From an uncultured Lachnospiraceae bacterium (GTDB lineage Bacteria > Bacillota > Clostridia > Lachnospirales > Lachnospiraceae): DNA of 64,000 bases. Where the stretch lies: positions 1 to 64,000 of the forward strand of contig CAJTQO010000016.1 in the NCBI GenBank assembly GCA_910578405.1. Reading direction: 5' to 3'. Positions within the stretch are counted from its first letter, which is position 1. The number at the start of each line of letters is the position of its first letter. Both the position numbers and the translations under genes were made by a program. Under the pieces are notes generated by a model that was not told the origin of the DNA, ran no database searches, and saw nothing but the letters and a program-made list of their open reading frames with translations. Of the stretch, positions 9,801 through 18,000 are shown one piece after another.

Positions 9801-10741
9801 ACCTTCGCCCCCGCCGTCGCCAATACCTCGCCTGTCATCACATCCACCACATCCTCTGCCAGAATGTGGTTCCTTATCCGGTTGCGCAACGCCAGCTTCT
9901 TATTAAATTTGTATCTCCCGACTTTCGCCAGGTCATACCTTCTTGGGTCAAAAAACATAGCGTTAATCAGGCTCTCTGCGCTTTCCACACTCAACGGCTC
10001 ACCCGGACGGATTTTTTTATATAACTCTAAGAGACCCCCCTGGTAGTTCTCAGAAGTGTCTTTCCCAAAACTTGCTTCAATCTTCGGTTCTTCGCCAAAC
10101 AAATCCCGAATCTCATCGTTGGTGCCAACACCCAACGCCCGCAGCAATACGGTAATCGGCACTTTCCTTGTCCGGTCTACGCGCACATAAAACACATCAT
10201 TGGAATCCGTCTCATATTCCAGCCATGCGCCGCGGTTGGGGATAACGGTGGAAGAGAACAGCCTCTTGCCGATTTTATCATGCCCGATGGCATAATAAAT
10301 ACCGGGCGAACGCACCAACTGGCTGACGATAACGCGTTCCGCGCCGTTGATGACGAATGTCCCTGTCTCTGTCATTAATGGAAGATCCCCCATAAAGATT
10401 TCATGTTCGCTGATTTCCTCTTTTTCCTTATTATAAAGGCGAACCTTAACCTTTAAAGGCGCCGCATAAGTCGCATCCCTTTCTTTGCATTTCTCAATCG
10501 AATACTTCACATCCTTCTCACACAGCTCAAAGCCTACAAACTCCAGGCTTAAATGCCCGCTGTAGTCTGCGATCGGAGAAATATCATCAAAGACTTCTTT
10601 CAAGCCTTCTCTGAGAAACCATCTGTAAGAGTCCTTCTGTACCTCAATCAGGTTTGGCATTTCCAAAACCTCTTTTTGTCGTGAATAACTCATACGTATG
10701 TTTTTGCTCGCGGCAATAGGACGTATTCTGTTTTTTTCCAT
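6875..10741 (-). CDS. rpoB: RNA polymerase beta subunit
   Basis: This is the second large catalytic subunit of RNA polymerase. From ATG at 10741 ([22 protein letters not shown]) it has 1288 residues. The rifampicin pocket [32 protein letters not shown] is easy to read in the 500s and has the usual Asp, His and Ser residues, so no resistance change is seen. Further motifs include [24 protein letters not shown]. The C-terminus is an acidic tail rich in Asp and Glu. An open frame continues 63 codons upstream but is unlike the family; GGGGTGA about 8 bases before 10741 supports the chosen start. It forms one unit with rpoC. Confidence 0.98.
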   Translation of the reverse strand: [1288 protein letters not shown]

Positions 10742-11073
10742 TAACATTTCACCCCGTTCTTCTTGATATTGAGCCTGCTCCTCCATCCGGCCGGAAATCA
10801 GAATCCTGCACTGGCATAACTGACCTGGCAGCGCCTTATTTTCTGCCCGGATAGAGTACAATTTTCGGTGATAAATAATTCCTATTTGTATAAAAAGGAA
10901 AGGTAAGCATACCTTACCACAATAGCGCATTTTCCATTCTACTACAAATTGGAAAAAGAGTCAAGTATTTTTTACGAGAAACCGCGAAATGCATTTTTCC
11001 ACAGCAGGCTGCCAAGCTGCCATTTCCATAAAATTCATTTCCGCGACAGATAACATACGCTCCCAGACATACG
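10742..11073 (-). other. rplL-rpoB intergenic leader
   Basis: About 330 bases separate the rplL-distal hairpin from rpoB. The minus-strand reading contains a short palindrome GGTAAG-gtatg-CTTACC near 10903-10920 followed by a T-rich run, which may act as a processing or pausing site. I see no supported gene here; the open frame through it is only the upstream extension of rpoB. I do not see a convincing second promoter. Confidence 0.4.
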
Positions 11074-11101
11074 AAAAGCCGGAAAGAAATCTCTTTCCGG
11101 C
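11074..11101 (-). terminator. Attenuator between rplL and rpoB
   Basis: On the minus strand GCCGGAAAG (11093-11101) pairs with CTTTCCGGC (11078-11086) and TTTT follows. It lies 34 bases after the rplL stop, the place where many bacteria reduce transcription from ribosomal protein genes into rpoB. Confidence 0.8.
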
Positions 11102-11134
11102 CCATCCGTCTTTGCAAAAAGGAAATGGCTTCCA

Positions 11135-11512
11135 TTATTTAATGGTAACTTTTGCGCCTTCCCCTTCCAGCTTGGTCTTAAGTTCTTCCGCTTCTGCTTT
11201 GGAAACGCCTTCCTTCACTGCCTTAGGAGCCGCTTCTACCAGGTCTTTTGCTTCTTTCAGGCCAAGGCCGGTAGCTTCACGCACTACTTTGATTACTTTT
11301 ACTTTGTTCGGCCCGATTTCCGTAAGCTCTACGTCAAACTCTGTCTTTTCTTCTTCCTGCGCTGCGCCGCCGTCTGCCGCTGCCACAACTACCGCGCCTG
11401 CCGCTGCGGATACGCCGAATTCTTCTTCACAAGCTTTTACCAAATCATTCAGTTCCAATACGGTCAACTCTTTGATTGCATCAATAAATTCCTGGGTTGT
11501 TAATTTCGCCAT
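11135..11512 (-). CDS. rplL: 50S ribosomal protein L7/L12
   Basis: L7/L12 forms the flexible ribosomal stalk that recruits translation GTPases. The 125-residue protein has the N-terminal dimerisation helix (MAKLTTQEFIDAIKELTVLELNDLVKACEEEFGV), an Ala/Gly-rich hinge around residues 36-52, and the C-terminal domain ending in KTKLEGEGAKVTIK with the conserved GLGLKEAKDLVEAAP helix. It is 140 bases downstream of rplJ, as expected, and is followed by an attenuator hairpin before rpoB. Confidence 0.98.
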   Translation of the reverse strand: MAKLTTQEFIDAIKELTVLELNDLVKACEEEFGVSAAAGAVVVAAADGGAAQEEEKTEFDVELTEIGPNKVKVIKVVREATGLGLKEAKDLVEAAPKAVKEGVSKAEAEELKTKLEGEGAKVTIK

Positions 11513-11652
11513 GATGTTTTACCTCCATTTTTCATCCAAAATTCCATTCCGGTTTCTCGCTGCCTCCGGACTTATGCCTTCCACTTATGCCCGGCTCAAA
11601 TGCCATGCGTTTTTTAACCATAACATTCCGCACGGGCTTCCACAGCCTGTCG

Positions 11653-12216
11653 TTACTCTGCGCTGGGCGCTTCTTCCGGCGCCGCTTCTTCTGCCGGGGC
11701 CTGCGCTTCCATTTCCGCCGCCGCTGCGCTTGCGCCGCCTTTTTCCGCCAACTGGTTCAGTACGCGCGCGAAATTCGAAACAGGGGACTGTATGCTTCCA
11801 AGCAACTTGGAAAGAAGCTCTTCCCTGGAAGGAATCTTCGCTATTTCCGCAATGCCTTTTGCATCGTATGCAATGCCTTCCACAATGCCGCCCTTTACTT
11901 CCAGTTTGGAAGCATCCTTGGCAAACTTGCAGATAATCCTTGCCGGCGCCGTAGCGTCGGTTGTGGAAATCGCAACTGCACTGGGGCCTTCCAGATACGG
12001 AAGGAGCGGTTCGCAATCGGTACCCTTGAATGCAAAGTTCATCATCGTGTTTTTATAAACCTTGTAAGTAATCCCTGCTTCACGCATTTCCTTACGCAGC
12101 CTTGTGTCCTGCTCTACCGTCAGCCCGCGGTAATCCACAAGAACTACGGACTGGGCATCCTTGATATTCGCAGAAATCTCTTCTACGATGGGTTGTTTCA
12201 ATTCAATCTTGGCCAC
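11653..12216 (-). CDS. rplJ: 50S ribosomal protein L10
   Basis: L10 anchors L7/L12 dimers to the ribosome. The protein starts with GTG at 12216 (VAKIELKQPIVEEISANIKDAQSVVLVDYRGLTV), supported by AAGGAGG 8 bases upstream, and has 187 residues, slightly longer than the usual 165-175 because of an Ala/Glu/Pro-rich C-terminal tail (EAQAPAEEAAPEEAPSAE). It is the first gene after a leader with an attenuator, so its expression is probably controlled by L10 or the L10-L12 complex. Unusually it is not directly behind rplA: two unrelated genes lie between. Confidence 0.97.
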   Translation of the reverse strand: MAKIELKQPIVEEISANIKDAQSVVLVDYRGLTVEQDTRLRKEMREAGITYKVYKNTMMNFAFKGTDCEPLLPYLEGPSAVAISTTDATAPARIICKFAKDASKLEVKGGIVEGIAYDAKGIAEIAKIPSREELLSKLLGSIQSPVSNFARVLNQLAEKGGASAAAAEMEAQAPAEEAAPEEAPSAE

Positions 12217-12440
12217 TTTCCCTACCTCCTTATTAGATTATTTTGCCGAAAGGAGTTTTTCTTATTATCCATAAAAAACCTTCCGTCTCCAGACATACCT
12301 GAAGACAGGAAGGTTCCATAGCAAAAGAAATGAACGCTTTTCCTCGGTAGGCGTTTTCTCCTTACGCCATATGGGTCAGCCCCATATACGGCACCTACTG
12401 TCTCCGGCACGGTCAATCCGCTTCCAGACTAACCTCTCTT
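12217..12440 (-). promoter_or_regulatory. L10 leader RNA candidate
   Basis: The transcript from the rplJ promoter would have about 220 untranslated bases before rplJ. It contains a terminator-type hairpin (12273-12315) near its 3' end. This is the place and size of the ribosomal protein L10 leader known in Firmicutes, where L10 binding controls read-through. I recognise it by position and by the attenuator, not by a full structure match. Confidence 0.65.
12273..12315 (-). terminator. Attenuator in the rplJ leader
   Basis: On the minus strand AACCTTCC (12308-12315) pairs with GGAAGGTT (12277-12284), an inner GTCT/AGAC stem is possible, and a run of T follows. It ends about 57 bases before the rplJ start, so it would stop transcription before the gene. 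Confidence 0.8.
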
Positions 12441-12469
12441 ACTATACGGCATATAAAAAGGTTTGTCAA
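12441..12469 (-). promoter_or_regulatory. rplJ promoter
   Basis: TTGACA (12464-12469), a 17-base spacer and TATAGT (12441-12446) on the minus strand. It is back to back with the MATE promoter, the two -35 boxes being only 19 bases apart. Confidence 0.9.
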
Positions 12470-12488
12470 CAAAAAATTTAAAACCCTA

Positions 12489-12517
12489 TTGACGTTATGC
12501 AAACTTTCCATTAGAAT
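12489..12517 (+). promoter_or_regulatory. MATE exporter promoter
   Basis: TTGACG (12489-12494), a 17-base spacer and TAGAAT (12512-12517) on the plus strand, about 107 bases before the MATE start codon. It diverges from the rplJ promoter. Confidence 0.7.
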
Positions 12518-12623
12518 GGTCTGACATGCACCATTTTACCCGCACAAATGTTTGAGTCCGAAAGCGATGCGGGCAAAAATAACGGAACTTATCCTGTATC
12601 CGGAAAAGAAAGGAGACAATGCC

Positions 12624-14024
12624 ATGTGGGCAAAATTCAAAAACAAATTTATAGGTGACAGGGATTTTTACCGCCATGTGCTTTTTCTGGCCGTCCCCAT
12701 GATTATCCAGAACGCCATCACCAGCTTTGTGAGCTTTTTAGACAATATTATGGTAGGCCAGATTGGCACCGAACAGATGTCAGGCGTCGCCATTGTCAAC
12801 CAGTTGGTGTTTGTTTTCAACATTTTTATTTTCGGCGGCGTATCCGGCGCTGGCATTTTCAGCACGCAATATTATGGAAAAGGCGATTACGAAGGGCAGA
12901 AACATGCCTTCCGGTTTAAACTGTACATATGCGCCGTCATTGCCGGGGCTGCGCTCCTTTTGTTTGGATTTTTGGATACGCAGTTGATTTCCCTTTATCT
13001 AAATGACGCCGGCAGCGTGGGCGACATCACCCTTGCCATGAAATACGGCCGGGAATACCTGGCGGTTATGATTATTGGCCTTGCGCCTTTTGCCATCGGC
13101 CAGGCATACATCAGCACCATCCGCGAAACCGGGCAGACCTTTGTGCCTATGTTTGCAGGCATCGTGGCGGTGGTTACAAACCTGGCGCTGGATTACCTAT
13201 TGATTTTTGGCGCGTTGGGCCTGCCTGCCTTAGGCGTGCGGGGCGCCGCCATCGCCACTGTTATCGCCCGTTTTATCGAGTTTTTCATTGTGGTAGTCTG
13301 GACGCACAGCCACAAAAAGGAAAACCCTTATATTGCAGGCGCGTACAGCAGCCCCAAAATCCCGTGGCACACCTTAAAAGGCATCCTGGTGAAAGGCTCC
13401 CCTTTGATGTTCAATGAAATGCTGTGGGCTACCGGCATTGCCGTAATTTCCCAATGCTATGCCGCCCGCGGGCTGGAGGTGGTGGCTGCCCAGAATATCT
13501 CCTCTACCATCAGCAACCTGTTCAACATTGTCTACATCCAGTTAGGAGGATGCATCTCCATTGTGGTGGGGCAGCTTCTTGGCGCCGGGAAACTGGAAGA
13601 AGCAAGGGATTCGGACAACAAGATGATTTTTTTCAGCGTCTGTTCCTGTACGGCAATTTCGCTGCTTATGATGGTTGTGGGCCGTTTCTTCCCCTCCATT
13701 TACAATACGGAGGAAAGCATCAAATCCCTTGCCCGGACTTTCATCGTGATTGCCGCGCTGGCCATGCCGCTATGCTCTTTTTCCCACTGCGCCTATTTTA
13801 CGCTGCGCTCCGGCGGGAAAACCATTGTCACTTTCCTTTTTGACAGCGTATATACGTGGGCGCTGGTCATCCCTTTTGCCTATTTCCTGGCAAACCACAC
13901 TACGCTGCCCATTGCCGTAGTTTTTTTCCTTGTGCAGTTTACGGAAATCTTCAAGGTGACTTTAGGATTCTTTATGGTAAAAAGCGGCGTATGGCTGCAG
14001 AATATCGTGGAAGGGGAAGCCTGA
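12624..14024 (+). CDS. MATE family efflux transporter
   Basis: The 466-residue protein is a multidrug and toxin extrusion (MATE) type exporter, which uses a sodium or proton gradient to expel compounds through the membrane. It has about twelve hydrophobic segments and typical family stretches: FLAVPMIIQNAITSFVSFLDNIMVGQIG at residues about 20-50 and, mid-protein, the matching second-half segment GSPLMFNEMLWATG. The ATG at 12624 is chosen because AGGAG lies 8 bases upstream; the frame also opens 24 codons earlier without a binding site. It is a single-gene unit with its own promoter and terminator, lying inside the ribosomal protein cluster on the opposite strand. The substrate cannot be told from sequence. 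Confidence 0.92.
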   Translation: MWAKFKNKFIGDRDFYRHVLFLAVPMIIQNAITSFVSFLDNIMVGQIGTEQMSGVAIVNQLVFVFNIFIFGGVSGAGIFSTQYYGKGDYEGQKHAFRFKLYICAVIAGAALLLFGFLDTQLISLYLNDAGSVGDITLAMKYGREYLAVMIIGLAPFAIGQAYISTIRETGQTFVPMFAGIVAVVTNLALDYLLIFGALGLPALGVRGAAIATVIARFIEFFIVVVWTHSHKKENPYIAGAYSSPKIPWHTLKGILVKGSPLMFNEMLWATGIAVISQCYAARGLEVVAAQNISSTISNLFNIVYIQLGGCISIVVGQLLGAGKLEEARDSDNKMIFFSVCSCTAISLLMMVVGRFFPSIYNTEESIKSLARTFIVIAALAMPLCSFSHCAYFTLRSGGKTIVTFLFDSVYTWALVIPFAYFLANHTTLPIAVVFFLVQFTEIFKVTLGFFMVKSGVWLQNIVEGEA

Positions 14025-14050
14025 GTGAAAACCAGGCTTCCCCTTCTTTT
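14011..14050 (+). terminator. Terminator of the MATE gene
   Basis: AAGGGGAAGCCTG (14011-14023) pairs with CAGGCTTCCCCTT (14033-14045) and CTTTTT follows. The left arm overlaps the MATE stop codon. Confidence 0.92.
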
Positions 14051-14076
14051 TCATGCGTAGATTTTTCCCCGCTATC

Positions 14077-15453
14077 TTATGGCGCCGTCACATATCCCTC
14101 TTCATCAATGGATGCTTTGGGCGAAATGGAACGCATATAAGAAAGCACCCGTTCTTTCTCTTCTTCATGCAGCAAAGTGGTCGTGCAGTTTTTTTGCAAA
14201 GCCGGAAGGAACTGCAGGCTTTCCAGCCCTTCTTCGGTAATGACCGCCTTTACCAGACAAGTGTCCAACTGCCTGGAATTAAAAAGGAAATTCCCCAAAC
14301 TATACACCACCGGAACGCCATTGATATACTGAATCGGCTGCAGGCAATGGGAATGGTCGCCGATAATCAAGTCCGCCCCGGCTTCCACAAGCTTAGGCGC
14401 CTGGTCTAACTGCGCCCAGTCCGGCACATCGGTGCTTTCCGTTCCCCAATGGATATACACCACCAGGAAATCGCACTGCTGTTTCACTTCCCTTACCGCT
14501 TCCAATAACTTATCCGGGTTCCAGCAGCGGAAAACGCCTGCAGAAGTATCCGTCGCCCCTTTGGTATCCGGGTTATCCAGCCGTTCAATCTGGGTTGCAG
14601 ACACCACCGCGATTTTTATGTCCCCTGCAATAAAATAGATTGGGGCGGCCGCTTCCTCCAGATTATTCCCCGCCCCCACAAACGGAATGCCCGCCTCCTT
14701 TAACGTATCCATCGTATCCAGGAACGCGTCCGGCCCATAATCATAGGCATGGTTATTGGCAAGGGATACGATATCCGCGCCCATATCATGCAATAGCTGC
14801 ACATATTCCGGCTTGGCCCGAAAGGTAAACTGCTTCCCTTCCGTCGGCGCCCCCCGGTTGGAATAGGGAAACTCATTGTTGAGCATAAAGATATCCGCCC
14901 CGCGCATTTCCGCCATCAAGTCTTCGGATATGCTGTCGTAAATGCCGTTCTGCCGTTGCAAAATCCTTGACATAACACTATACCCAGGGTCAAAAAGAAT
15001 GTCCCCCGCAAAAGCCATTGTCACCTTTCCCTCTTCGGCCGTCTCCTTCGCATAAATTCCATTTGCCGCCATATATTCGCTGTCAGACAAAATATCCGCA
15101 TATTTCCCTGGCGCCTCCTGGCCGTCCTGCCCGTCGCCTCCCTGGCCATTCTGCGTCGCCTGTCCTGCCGCGCCCTGGCCGTCCTGCGTCGCCTGGCCCG
15201 CCGCATCTTCCCCTTCCCACCCGGCCAGACCCTGGCCGCTCTGCCCAGGCAAGCCTTCCGCCGCTGCATCCGGCCGGACGGCGGAAGGCTCCTGCTGCAC
15301 CCTTTCCTGCAGACTGGCCGTTTCCTGTCCTTCCCCGGATTTTGCATAATAAATCAGAAATACCACGCTTCCCGCAAGAACAACGCCAAGCAATGTAGTC
15401 CAAAAGATAATTACCATATTCAAAAGATGTTTTTTTCTTTTCCGTTTCTTCAT
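14077..15453 (-). CDS. CapA family metallophosphoesterase-like membrane protein
   Basis: The 458-residue protein has a basic start (MKKRKRKKHLLN), one membrane helix at about residues 12-37, a low-complexity Gly/Gln/Ala linker with an 11-residue repeat (AAGQATQDGQG then AAGQATQNGQG), and a CapA/PGA_cap domain from about residue 125. Domain motifs include FAGDILFDPG, NNEFPYSNRG, SLANNHAYDYG, YIHWGTE and IGDHSHCLQP, a metallophosphatase-type pattern. CapA is known from poly-gamma-glutamate capsule export, but many Firmicutes carry CapA homologues without capB or capC, and none is seen here. ATG at 15453 is chosen because AGGAG lies 7 bases before it. It lies between rplA and rplJ. Confidence 0.85.
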   Translation of the reverse strand: MKKRKRKKHLLNMVIIFWTTLLGVVLAGSVVFLIYYAKSGEGQETASLQERVQQEPSAVRPDAAAEGLPGQSGQGLAGWEGEDAAGQATQDGQGAAGQATQNGQGGDGQDGQEAPGKYADILSDSEYMAANGIYAKETAEEGKVTMAFAGDILFDPGYSVMSRILQRQNGIYDSISEDLMAEMRGADIFMLNNEFPYSNRGAPTEGKQFTFRAKPEYVQLLHDMGADIVSLANNHAYDYGPDAFLDTMDTLKEAGIPFVGAGNNLEEAAAPIYFIAGDIKIAVVSATQIERLDNPDTKGATDTSAGVFRCWNPDKLLEAVREVKQQCDFLVVYIHWGTESTDVPDWAQLDQAPKLVEAGADLIIGDHSHCLQPIQYINGVPVVYSLGNFLFNSRQLDTCLVKAVITEEGLESLQFLPALQKNCTTTLLHEEEKERVLSYMRSISPKASIDEEGYVTAP

Positions 15454-15570
15454 TCTTCCACTCCTGCGCCGCCTGTTTCCATCCATGCCATCCGGTTTCA
15501 TCTTCCAGAGCATCCTTTCGCAAAAAGCGGAACCAACCAAACACTCCCCTGGCTGGCCCGCCCATACAAC

Positions 15571-15607
15571 AAAAGCCACCTGCGGGCCTGCCCGGCAGAT
15601 GGCTTTT
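15571..15607 (-). terminator. Terminator after rplA
   Basis: On the minus strand AAAGCCATCTGCCGGGC can pair with CCGCAGGTGGCTTTT, followed by TTG; it starts 4 bases after the rplA stop. This ends the rpmG-secE-nusG-rplK-rplA unit before the CapA gene. The flanking A-run makes it partly bidirectional. Confidence 0.85.
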
Positions 15608-15610
15608 TAT

Positions 15611-16300
15611 TTAGAACCTTGTTACATTCACTTTCACGCCAGGCCCCATAGTAGAGGACAATGTAATGCTGCGCAAAAATTGCCCTTTTAATGCTGACGG
15701 CCTTGCCTTTACAATCGCATCCATCAAAGCCTTGAAATTTTCTTCCAATTGCTCCTGCTGGAAAGAAACTTTCCCGATTGGCACATGAATGATGTTAGAC
15801 TTATCCAGACGGTACTCAATCTTACCGGCTTTGATATCCTTAATTGCTTTGGCCACATCCATAGTTACCGTCCCTGCCTTCGGGTTCGGCATTAAGCCTT
15901 TCGGCCCCAACACTTTACCAAGACGGCCCACCACACCCATCATATCCGGCGTAGCGACTACCACGTCAAAATCCAGCCAGCCGTCGTTCTGAATCCTTGG
16001 AATCAATTCATCGCCGCCAACAAAATCAGCCCCTGCCGCTTCCGCTTCATTGACTTTATCGCCTTTGGCAAAAACCAATACCCTTACTTCCTTACCTGTT
16101 CCATTGGGCAGTACAACGGCGCCACGAACCTGCTGCTCCGCATGACGGCCGTCACATCCTGTCCGGATATGCACTTCAATGGTTTCATCAAATTTAGCCA
16201 CTGACGTTTTCTTTGCCAGCTCAATTGCTTCCGAAGGCTCGTACTGCACGGAACGGTCTACCAGCTTTGCCGCCTCCTGATATTTTTTCCCACGTTTCAT
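15611..16300 (-). CDS. rplA: 50S ribosomal protein L1
   Basis: L1 forms the mobile L1 stalk next to the ribosomal E site and binds its own mRNA in many bacteria. The 229-residue protein starts MKRGKKYQEAAKLVDRS and contains the conserved GTGKEVRVLVFAKG, MMGVVGRLGKVLGPKGLMPNPKAGTVT and SSTMGPGVKVN segments. It follows rplK by 107 bases. Here it is the last gene of its unit because a terminator follows directly. Confidence 0.98.
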   Translation of the reverse strand: MKRGKKYQEAAKLVDRSVQYEPSEAIELAKKTSVAKFDETIEVHIRTGCDGRHAEQQVRGAVVLPNGTGKEVRVLVFAKGDKVNEAEAAGADFVGGDELIPRIQNDGWLDFDVVVATPDMMGVVGRLGKVLGPKGLMPNPKAGTVTMDVAKAIKDIKAGKIEYRLDKSNIIHVPIGKVSFQQEQLEENFKALMDAIVKARPSALKGQFLRSITLSSTMGPGVKVNVTRF

Positions 16301-16407
16301 TTCTATTCCTCCTATGGTTCAAACGGCGTTTCGCCTCCCACTCTTTCTTTATGATTAACGCCATCCCTTACCGGTTCTCCGGCAGATGGCCGATTCAGCC
16401 ATGCTTC

Positions 16408-16833
16408 TTATTCTTCTACCGTGATTCCCATGCTCCTTGCGGTACCGGCTATCATGCTGATTGCCGCTTCCAAAGACGCTGCGTTTAAATCAGGCATTTT
16501 CGTCTCTGCAATTTCCTTCACTTTTTCTTTGGAAATCGTAGCAACCTTTGTCTTATTCGGCGTTGCAGAGCCGGATTTAATGTTGCATGCTTTTTTCAAA
16601 AGCACTGCCGCGGGGGGAGTTTTCGTCACGAAGCTGAAACTTCTGTCCGCATATACCGTAATCACAACCGGAATAATCACATCGCCCTTATCTGCCGTCC
16701 TTGCATTGAACTGTTTTGTAAATTCAACGATATTGACGCCATGCTGGCCAAGCGCAGGGCCAACTGGTGGAGCCGGCGTCGCTTTGCCGGCAGGAATCTG
16801 CAACTTAATGTATCCTTCTACTTTTTTTGCCAT
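16408..16833 (-). CDS. rplK: 50S ribosomal protein L11
   Basis: L11 binds 23S rRNA at the GTPase centre and is needed for RelA sensing in many bacteria. The 141-residue protein starts MAKKVEGYIKLQIPAGKATPAPPVGPALGQHGVNI, the family signature with its proline-rich N-terminal segment, and ends ARSMGITVEE. AGGAGGTAGCC lies just before the ATG. The 186 bases between it and nusG contain no gene. Confidence 0.98.
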   Translation of the reverse strand: MAKKVEGYIKLQIPAGKATPAPPVGPALGQHGVNIVEFTKQFNARTADKGDVIIPVVITVYADRSFSFVTKTPPAAVLLKKACNIKSGSATPNKTKVATISKEKVKEIAETKMPDLNAASLEAAISMIAGTARSMGITVEE

Positions 16834-17019
16834 TTTGGCTACCTCCTAAAATATTGTGGTTTGGCGCATTCCCCCGGCCTAGCCTGCCGCCGCGCTGACT
16901 TCTTTGCACAGTCTGGCGAAACGCTGCCTGTCAGGTTCTGCTCCCACTGCCCCGGAATCCGGAGCTTTTGCAGTTACTGCTATATTTAAGCCGGGACCCG
17001 GCGTAAATACCAAAACTTC

Positions 17020-17535
17020 TTACAATTTCCTAACCTCTGCAAACCCGATTTCGACCGGCGTATCCCTGCCGAACAGTTCCACGTTAATCGTTGCGGTCTG
17101 TTTGCCGTAATCCATCCTCTGAACCATACCCACCGTATCTTTCCAGACGCCTGCCACTACTGCAACGGAATCGCCTTCCGCAAAATCCACGGTCACATTC
17201 TCCATCTTAATGCCCAAAGGTTTCATCTCTGCTTCCGTCAGCGGTACCGGCTTGCTCCCCGGCCCCACGAAGCCCGTTACGCCCCGCGTATTCCTGACCA
17301 CATACCAGGTATCGTCATTCATGACCATATTAATCAGCACATAGCCTGGAAACAGTTTCTTCTGGACATTCTTCCTCGCGCCGTTCTTCATCTCCACCAC
17401 ATCCTGCATAGGAACACGGACTTCCAGGATTTCTTCCTCCAGATGCCTGTTTTCGATGGTTTTCTCAATATTGGCCTTGACTTTGTTTTCATATCCGGAA
17501 TAGGTATGCACTACATACCAGTTTGCCTCTGCCAT
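17020..17535 (-). CDS. nusG: Transcription termination/antitermination factor NusG
   Basis: NusG binds the RNA polymerase clamp and affects pausing and elongation. The 171-residue protein starts MAEANWYVVHTYSGYENKVKANIEKTI, has the NGN domain with FPGYVLINMVMNDDTWYVVRNTRGVTGFVG, and a C-terminal KOW domain (FAEGDSVAVVAGVWKDTVG) ending EIGFAEVRKL. It follows secE by 15 bases and precedes rplK, the usual order. Confidence 0.97.
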   Translation of the reverse strand: MAEANWYVVHTYSGYENKVKANIEKTIENRHLEEEILEVRVPMQDVVEMKNGARKNVQKKLFPGYVLINMVMNDDTWYVVRNTRGVTGFVGPGSKPVPLTEAEMKPLGIKMENVTVDFAEGDSVAVVAGVWKDTVGMVQRMDYGKQTATINVELFGRDTPVEIGFAEVRKL

Positions 17536-17550
17536 CTGTCCGCCCCCGCT

Positions 17551-17760
17551 CTATAATGTTGTCAGGAAATCAATACCGTACTGGAACAGAAAATCAAGTA
17601 TGGCAATAATTACGCCTGTCACTACCGAGATACAGACAACCGCAATGGACTGTTTCATCAATGAATCCTTGTCCGGCCATGCAATTTTCTTGAATTCGGC
17701 TTTCACACCCTGAAAAAAACTCGGTTTCCGTGCCTTATCTGCCTTTGCGGAATCTCCCAT
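17551..17760 (-). CDS. secE: Preprotein translocase subunit SecE
   Basis: SecE clamps the SecY channel in the membrane. The protein is 69 residues, the short single-helix form of Gram-positive bacteria. The amphipathic stretch FFQGVKAEFKKIAWPDKDSLMKQ is the family signature (KKIxWP), followed by one membrane helix (SIAVVCISVVTGVIIAILDFLFQYG). It lies between rpmG and nusG with short gaps. Confidence 0.96.
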   Translation of the reverse strand: MGDSAKADKARKPSFFQGVKAEFKKIAWPDKDSLMKQSIAVVCISVVTGVIIAILDFLFQYGIDFLTTL

Positions 17761-17791
17761 ATTGCACTCCTTTCCAAACTACAGACTGCCC

Positions 17792-17941
17792 TTACTTTGT
17801 TTCCTTGTGTGCCGTATGGGTTCTGCAGAACCTGCAGTATTTCCGGATTTCCATTCTGTCCGGATGGGTTTTCTTATCTTTCGTCGTATTATAGTTACGC
17901 TGTTTACATTCTGTACATGCCAATGTGATTTTCGTACGCAT
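17792..17941 (-). CDS. rpmG: 50S ribosomal protein L33
   Basis: L33 is a small protein of the large ribosomal subunit. It is 49 residues from ATG at 17941 (MRTKITLACTECKQRNY) with CTEC and CRFC zinc-binding pairs, so it is the zinc-containing (C+) form. The frame opens 16 codons upstream, but GGAGG 8 bases before 17941 and the family N-terminus decide the start. It is first in the unit with secE and nusG. Confidence 0.97.
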   Translation of the reverse strand: MRTKITLACTECKQRNYNTTKDKKTHPDRMEIRKYCRFCRTHTAHKETK

Positions 17942-18000
17942 ATCTTTTTCCTCCAAATTTTTGAGCATAAAAAAAAGAGCTAAACTCATCTCGTATGTTT

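Noticed and set aside
10742..10930. N-terminal extension of rpoB
   Set aside because: The upstream codons are unlike any RpoB and the ribosome site and family N-terminus both place the start at 10741.
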